Below are positions 5,657-8,775 of a DNA stretch of 8,775 nucleotides, one piece after another. How positions within the stretch are numbered: the stretch's first letter is position 1; every line of letters begins with the position of its first letter. Source of the DNA: Acidimicrobiales bacterium. GTDB lineage: Bacteria > Actinomycetota > Acidimicrobiia > Acidimicrobiales > Palsa-688. The translations under genes and the position numbers were made by a program. The stretch is taken from assembly GCA_030039575.1 (NCBI GenBank), contig JASHVH010000549.1, positions 1-8,775 of the forward strand, given 5' to 3'. The notes beneath the pieces were generated by a model. It was not told where the DNA came from and did no database searches. It was given only the letters and a program-made list of their open reading frames with translations.

Positions 5657-6598
5657 ATGAAGCTCGGCATCTCGATCACCAACTTCTCCTGGCCAGGCCC
5701 CGCGTCGGAAATAGGGGACCGAGTGGGGCACATAGCGCAGTTGGCGGACCAGGCCGGGGCGGACAGCCTGTGGACGATGGACCATTTCTTTCAGATCCGC
5801 CTCAGCGGCCAGCCTCCGGAGGCGCCGATGCTGGAGGCGTACGCCACCCTGGCGTTCATAGCCGGCATCACGCGGAGGTCACGGCTCGGCGTAACAGTGA
5901 CCTCAGTGGCCTACCGTCACCCCGGCGTCCTGATCAAGACAGTGACGACCCTGGACGTCCTCACCGGCGGTCGCGTCACGCTGGGGGTCGGGGCCGGTGC
6001 GCCGTGGAACGGCCTTCCCCCAGGCATGTCGCCGAAGGATTTCGAGGCCATCGGGCTGGGCCTCCCCTTCCCGTCTCTGGCCGAGCGCTTCGAGCGCCTC
6101 GAAGAGGTGCTCCAACTCGCTCACCAAATGTGGCGAGGTGACGAGGAGCCGTTCATGGGAACGCATTACCAGCTGGCCCGGCCGCTCAATTCGCCGAACT
6201 CGGTGCAGCGGCCGCGCCCACCGATCCTCGTCGGTGGCACCGGTGAACAGAAAACGCTCCGCCTGGTGGCCCAATACGCCGACGCCTGCAACCTGTTCGA
6301 CCTTTCGGGGACGCGCTTCCAGGGCAACTTGGCGCACAAGCTGTCCGTGCTGCGGCGTCACTGCGACGACCTCGGCCGGGATTATGCCGAAATCGAAAAG
6401 ACGGTGGCCAGTTACGTCGACCTCGGGGACGAGCCGAGCGCCGGCCTACAGCGCTGGCTCGACCACCTGGGCGAACTGGCGGGCCTCGGGATCGAGCACG
6501 TGATCATCTCGGCCCCCGGGCCATGGGACGACGCCACCCTGGAAGCCGTGTGCTCGGTCATCCCAGAAGTCCACGCCATCACCCCTGCTGCTGCCTAG
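5657..6598 (+). CDS. LLM-class F420-dependent oxidoreductase (Rv1855c-type)
   Basis: A 313-residue cytoplasmic oxidoreductase of the luciferase-like TIM-barrel superfamily, expected to use coenzyme F420. Family marks are MKLGISITNFSW at the N-terminus, ADSLWTMDHFFQI (35-47), the YRHPGVLIKTVTTLDVLTGGRVTLGVGAG stretch (86-114) and RPRPPILVGGTGEQKTLRLVA in the second half. The set is closest to the Rv1855c group of F420-dependent enzymes. Its substrate is unknown. Between W117 and the usual LPFPSLAERF segment there is a longer loop (NGLPPGMSPKDFEAIGLG) than I expect in this group, near the active-site mouth. The ATG start is fixed by a strong GGAGGAG. It diverges from marR and is followed after 160 bp by an unrelated secreted hydrolase with its own promoter. 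Possible substrates include exporter-linked small molecules, but nothing in the sequence shows that. Confidence 0.85.
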   Translation: MKLGISITNFSWPGPASEIGDRVGHIAQLADQAGADSLWTMDHFFQIRLSGQPPEAPMLEAYATLAFIAGITRRSRLGVTVTSVAYRHPGVLIKTVTTLDVLTGGRVTLGVGAGAPWNGLPPGMSPKDFEAIGLGLPFPSLAERFERLEEVLQLAHQMWRGDEEPFMGTHYQLARPLNSPNSVQRPRPPILVGGTGEQKTLRLVAQYADACNLFDLSGTRFQGNLAHKLSVLRRHCDDLGRDYAEIEKTVASYVDLGDEPSAGLQRWLDHLGELAGLGIEHVIISAPGPWDDATLEAVCSVIPEVHAITPAAA

Positions 6599-6613
6599 GA
6601 GGTCCCTGCCTCC

Positions 6614-6641
6614 TTCGGACAACTGGCGGGCGTGGTATGTT
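6614..6641 (+). promoter_or_regulatory. Candidate extended -10 promoter of the GH43 gene
   Basis: TATGTT (6636-6641) carries an extended -10 (TGG at 6633-6635), with TTCGGA (6614-6619) as a weak -35 box 16 bases upstream. Transcription would start near 6648, leaving a leader of about 110 bases that contains the possible short ORF at 6682-6762. Confidence 0.45.
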
Positions 6642-6681
6642 AGCGGTCTCATAAAGTCTGCGCCGGGGGGAGGCCGCGGAG

Positions 6682-6762
6682 GTGCACACCCCGAAGAAGT
6701 CGCCAATTAGGGGCCGGTCCTGCGGCTTGCCGAACGCGGGCTGGCCCAAGGAACACATATGA
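6682..6762 (+). CDS. Possible 26-codon upstream ORF coupled to the GH43 gene
   Basis: A GTG at 6682 opens a frame of 26 codons (begins MHTPKKSPIRGRS, ends NAGWPKEHI). Its TGA at 6760-6762 overlaps the GH43 ATG as ATGA. A purine-rich GGGGGGAGG ends about nine bases before the GTG. The peptide is basic and resembles no family I recognise. It could be a leader peptide that couples translation to the hydrolase, or simply an open frame by chance; the GH43 gene has its own AAGGA at 6748-6752, which makes coupling unnecessary. Confidence 0.2.
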   Translation: MHTPKKSPIRGRSCGLPNAGWPKEHI

Positions 6763-7871
6763 GCGGTCACAAGCCGCCCACTTCACCGGCCAGGCCCGGG
6801 CACCGAAGCCGGGCCCGGTGGCGGCCGACGCTGGTCGCCGGCTTGACCAGCGGGGTACTGGCGGCCGCGGCGCCGGCAGGCGCCACTTCGGTCCCGGCCA
6901 AGACCGTCCCGGTGCCCAGTTATGTCTTCGTCCACGACCCGAGCATGACGAAGGAGGGCAACACGTGGTACCTGTTCTCCACCGGTGACCCGCAGAGCCT
7001 GGTGAACGGCGGCAACATCCAGATCCGGGAGTCCACGAACCTCACCAACTGGCGCTTGGCCGGCACCGTGTTCCAAGACATCCCGTCCTGGATCGGGCCC
7101 AAGCTGGGGGGCGCCGTGCCCAACCTGTGGGCGCCCGACATCTCCTATTTCGCGGGCAGCTACCACCTGTACTACGCCGCCTCGACGTTCGGGTCGAACA
7201 CCTCCCTGATCGCGCTGGCCACGAACCCGACCCTCGACCCGGCCAGCCCTCACTACCACTGGACCGACAAGGGTGAGGTCTTTTCGTCGACCGCCGCCAA
7301 CGATTACAACGCCATCGACCCCGCCCTGGTGTCGGCGTCCGGAGGGACGAAGTGGCTGCTCTTCGGCTCGTTCTGGAGCGGGGTAAAGCTCGTCCAGTTG
7401 GACCCGGCGACCGGCATGCCTGCGTCGGCCCATCCCCAGTTGTTCTCCTTGTCCGAGACCTCCGCTCCTGACCCCGAGGAAGGCGCGTACATTGTCTCCC
7501 ACGGCGCCTACTACTACCTGTTCGTTTCGAGCGGCGTCTGCTGTAAAGGGATCGGCAGCACCTACGAGGTCATCGTGGGGCGGTCGGCCAAAGTAACAGG
7601 GCCGTACGTCGACCCCAACGGGACCTTGATGACCGATGGCGGTGGTATGGAACTGCTCGGGAGCGACGAGGGGATGATCGGGCCGGGCTCACCGTCGGTC
7701 TACGTGGGCAGCCACGGCGACCTGATCGATTACCACTACTACGACGCTTGGGACAACGGGGACCCGTGGATCCAGGTGCGGGACCTGCTCTGGACCTCAA
7801 ACGGTTGGCCAGTTACCGGGCCACCGATAGTGCCGGTTCCCGGGGCCCCTTTAACCAGCCCCACACCTTGA
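6759..7871 (+). CDS. Secreted GH43 endo-arabinanase-like glycoside hydrolase
   Basis: A 370-residue exported enzyme of glycoside hydrolase family 43, five-bladed propeller fold, closest to the arabinan endo-1,5-alpha-L-arabinosidases that cut the arabinan side chains of pectin. Residues 1-42 form an Arg-rich n-region and a hydrophobic core (TLVAGLTSGVLAAAAPAGA), a Sec-type signal; a twin-Arg motif is not seen. Catalytic positions are in place: HDPSM (Asp60, general base), WAPDI (124-128), YNAIDPAL (Asp187, pKa modulator) and PEEGAYI (Glu241, general acid). VSSGVCCKGIGSTYEVIVGRS (257-276) is characteristic of the arabinanase branch, and HYYDAWDNG (His326) fits the calcium or chloride site. The ATG is supported by AAGGA six bases upstream. 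No carbohydrate-binding module is present, and no arabinose uptake genes are nearby, so it appears to act alone in scavenging plant polymer. Confidence 0.87.
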   Translation: MSGHKPPTSPARPGHRSRARWRPTLVAGLTSGVLAAAAPAGATSVPAKTVPVPSYVFVHDPSMTKEGNTWYLFSTGDPQSLVNGGNIQIRESTNLTNWRLAGTVFQDIPSWIGPKLGGAVPNLWAPDISYFAGSYHLYYAASTFGSNTSLIALATNPTLDPASPHYHWTDKGEVFSSTAANDYNAIDPALVSASGGTKWLLFGSFWSGVKLVQLDPATGMPASAHPQLFSLSETSAPDPEEGAYIVSHGAYYYLFVSSGVCCKGIGSTYEVIVGRSAKVTGPYVDPNGTLMTDGGGMELLGSDEGMIGPGSPSVYVGSHGDLIDYHYYDAWDNGDPWIQVRDLLWTSNGWPVTGPPIVPVPGAPLTSPTP

Positions 7872-7906
7872 CGACGGCTCCTCCACCCAGCAGGCGGCCG
7901 GTTTCT

Positions 7907-8632
7907 TCAGACCCGGGCCTCGCTCCCCCCCTGGTCGCCCCCACCTGCAGGGGCCGTGACCAGTGCGCCGTCGTCTTGGCTCTCCGCGTCGACCTCGTCC
8001 ACCCATGCCGGGGCATGGCGACGGGCCCAGGCGCGGCTGATGCGGCCGAAAAGCATCGACTTGAGCGCGTCGCGGTCAGACAGAGCCATCAACACGTGGC
8101 CCGTGATGACCACCACGAACAGCAGCGCCAGCCAGTTATGTACGAACGTGGCCCCCGCCCGCCACGAGAGCGGGAATGGGCGGTACCAGCGCAGGAGTAG
8201 CCCGCTGGCCAACATCACCAGCCCGCCGCCCGCCGTGAAGGCCGCGTTGAGCTTCTGGCCGGCGTTGAACTTCCCCGTACGGAGCTGAGCGCGGCTCAGG
8301 CGCCGCCGCGGCTGTTCCTGGAACATGACGCGCAACCAGCGCCGGTCCGCCTCGCTCCAGCGGTTGAAGCGGCGGATGTCGCGGCGCAGAGCCTGGCCCC
8401 AGCTGCCCGAGAGGGCGAGGATGAGCGGCACGGGCAAAGCGATGCCGGCGTAGAGGTGGATGCGCTCGACCAGCTCGCGACGACCGACGAGGGCGATGAG
8501 AGGGGTCAGGTACAAGGCCGCGCCGGTGAGGACGAGCACGGCGAAGAGAAACGCGTTTGTCCAGTGGACCGCCCGCTCCACGCGGTCGAACCGCGCCAGC
8601 AGCCCGGAGCGTTCGGGTGCGGTGGCCTTCAT
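7907..8632 (-). CDS. Cytochrome b, formate dehydrogenase gamma/b561-type membrane subunit
   Basis: A 241-residue di-heme cytochrome b with four main membrane segments. It carries electrons between a molybdoenzyme and the quinone pool. Likely heme ligands are His23 (AVHW), His59 (IHLYAG) and the histidines in FVHNWLALLFVVVITGHVLMAL. FDRVERAVHWTNAFLFAVLVLTG at the N-terminus and GKFNAGQKLNAAF in the middle loop are hallmarks of the formate dehydrogenase gamma family. The last 45 residues are a hydrophilic tail. The frame is open to 8767, but ATG 8632 is preferred because it overlaps the stop of the upstream molybdoenzyme gene as ATGA and begins right before the conserved region. It converges with the GH43 gene across a 35-bp gap with no obvious terminator. 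Confidence 0.82.
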   Translation of the reverse strand: MKATAPERSGLLARFDRVERAVHWTNAFLFAVLVLTGAALYLTPLIALVGRRELVERIHLYAGIALPVPLILALSGSWGQALRRDIRRFNRWSEADRRWLRVMFQEQPRRRLSRAQLRTGKFNAGQKLNAAFTAGGGLVMLASGLLLRWYRPFPLSWRAGATFVHNWLALLFVVVITGHVLMALSDRDALKSMLFGRISRAWARRHAPAWVDEVDAESQDDGALVTAPAGGGDQGGSEARV

Positions 8633-8775
8633 TCGCCCGGGCGGATCTGAGGAGGGTGCCTGTACGACGAGGGCGGGTGCCCCGCGATCCAGGCATTGAC
8701 CGGGTACCCGTTTTGTTCCCAGTAGCCGAGCTCCAGCTGGTTCGTGAAAGTGACGCGCGATAGCCACTTGATCGA
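8629..8775 (-). CDS. C-terminus of a sulfite-oxidase-family molybdopterin oxidoreductase (3' part only)
   Basis: The last 48 codons of a gene whose start lies beyond the window. The reading is S-I-KWLSRVTFTNQLELGYWEQNGYPV, then a Pro/His-rich tail ending IRPGE and TGA at 8631-8629. The KWL-x-R-(I/V)-x-F ... GYWE-x-x-GY pattern resembles the dimerisation-domain end of sulfite-oxidase/YedY-like molybdopterin enzymes. Its stop overlaps the cytochrome b start as ATGA, and a molybdoenzyme next to a membrane cytochrome b is a common arrangement. Together they would form a periplasm- or membrane-facing oxidoreductase linked to quinones. The match rests on a short segment, so the exact family (sulfite oxidase, nitrate reductase-like or other) is open. 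Confidence 0.6.
   Translation of the reverse strand, partial: SIKWLSRVTFTNQLELGYWEQNGYPVNAWIAGHPPSSYRHPPQIRPGE

Noticed and set aside
6642..6758. Riboswitch (c-di-AMP or SAM type) in the GH43 leader
   Set aside because: GCCGAA and G-rich pieces recall actinobacterial c-di-AMP riboswitches, but the ordered conserved blocks are missing.
7872..7906. Bidirectional terminator between GH43 and cytochrome b
   Set aside because: No stem followed by a T-run is present on either strand in this short gap.
8633..8767. N-terminal extension of the cytochrome b frame to 8767
   Set aside because: The same DNA codes, in another minus-strand frame, for the molybdoenzyme C-terminus, and ATG 8632 overlaps that stop as ATGA.

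Overview
The window is high-GC (by eye, roughly two thirds G+C), gene-dense bacterial DNA. It carries an IMPase-type histidinol-phosphatase, an Rv1855c-type luciferase-like F420 oxidoreductase, GTG starts and several genes with no visible Shine-Dalgarno sequence. Together these point to an actinobacterium (Actinomycetota). An Acidimicrobiia-like soil lineage is possible, but the sequence alone does not settle it. There are no rRNA or tRNA genes, CRISPR arrays, transposases or insertion-sequence ends. Every stretch longer than 300 bases contains a gene.

Left part (1-1740, + strand): a tightly packed run of the 3' end of larC (nickel-pincer cofactor nickel insertion), hisN (histidinol-phosphatase) and tadA (tRNA A34 deaminase). 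The gaps are 4 bp and a 4-bp GTGA overlap, so this looks like one housekeeping transcript. It converges on the next unit with a 7-bp gap.

Middle part (1748-5388): a secreted Asp-box beta-propeller protein and an ArsR-family regulator lie on the minus strand, divergent from an MFS exporter. The arsR/MFS gap is very short. It holds a consensus -35 box, an extended -10 box and a perfect 12-bp palindrome between them. The spacing predicts that the exporter mRNA starts at, or within a base or two of, its GTG codon (leaderless). The exporter ends tail-to-tail with a MarR-family regulator, and their stop codons share CTAG. The region therefore looks like an exporter flanked by two regulators.

Right part (5389-8775): a 268-bp divergent intergenic region holds tandem repeats just upstream of an F420-dependent luciferase-like oxidoreductase, and it is the likely MarR control site. 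Next comes a secreted GH43 arabinanase-like enzyme with its own promoter and a possible 26-codon upstream ORF that overlaps its start by ATGA. Converging on it from the minus strand is a cytochrome b (formate dehydrogenase gamma/b561 type). Immediately upstream of that gene is the C-terminal end of a protein resembling sulfite-oxidase-family molybdopterin oxidoreductases. This fragment runs off the window edge and overlaps the cytochrome start by ATGA, so the pair is probably a membrane-linked molybdoenzyme module.

Nothing here is a clear new defence or mobile system. The best leads are the compact arsR/MFS control region, the repeat array between marR and the F420 enzyme, the short upstream ORF before GH43, and the truncated molybdoenzyme/cytochrome pair.
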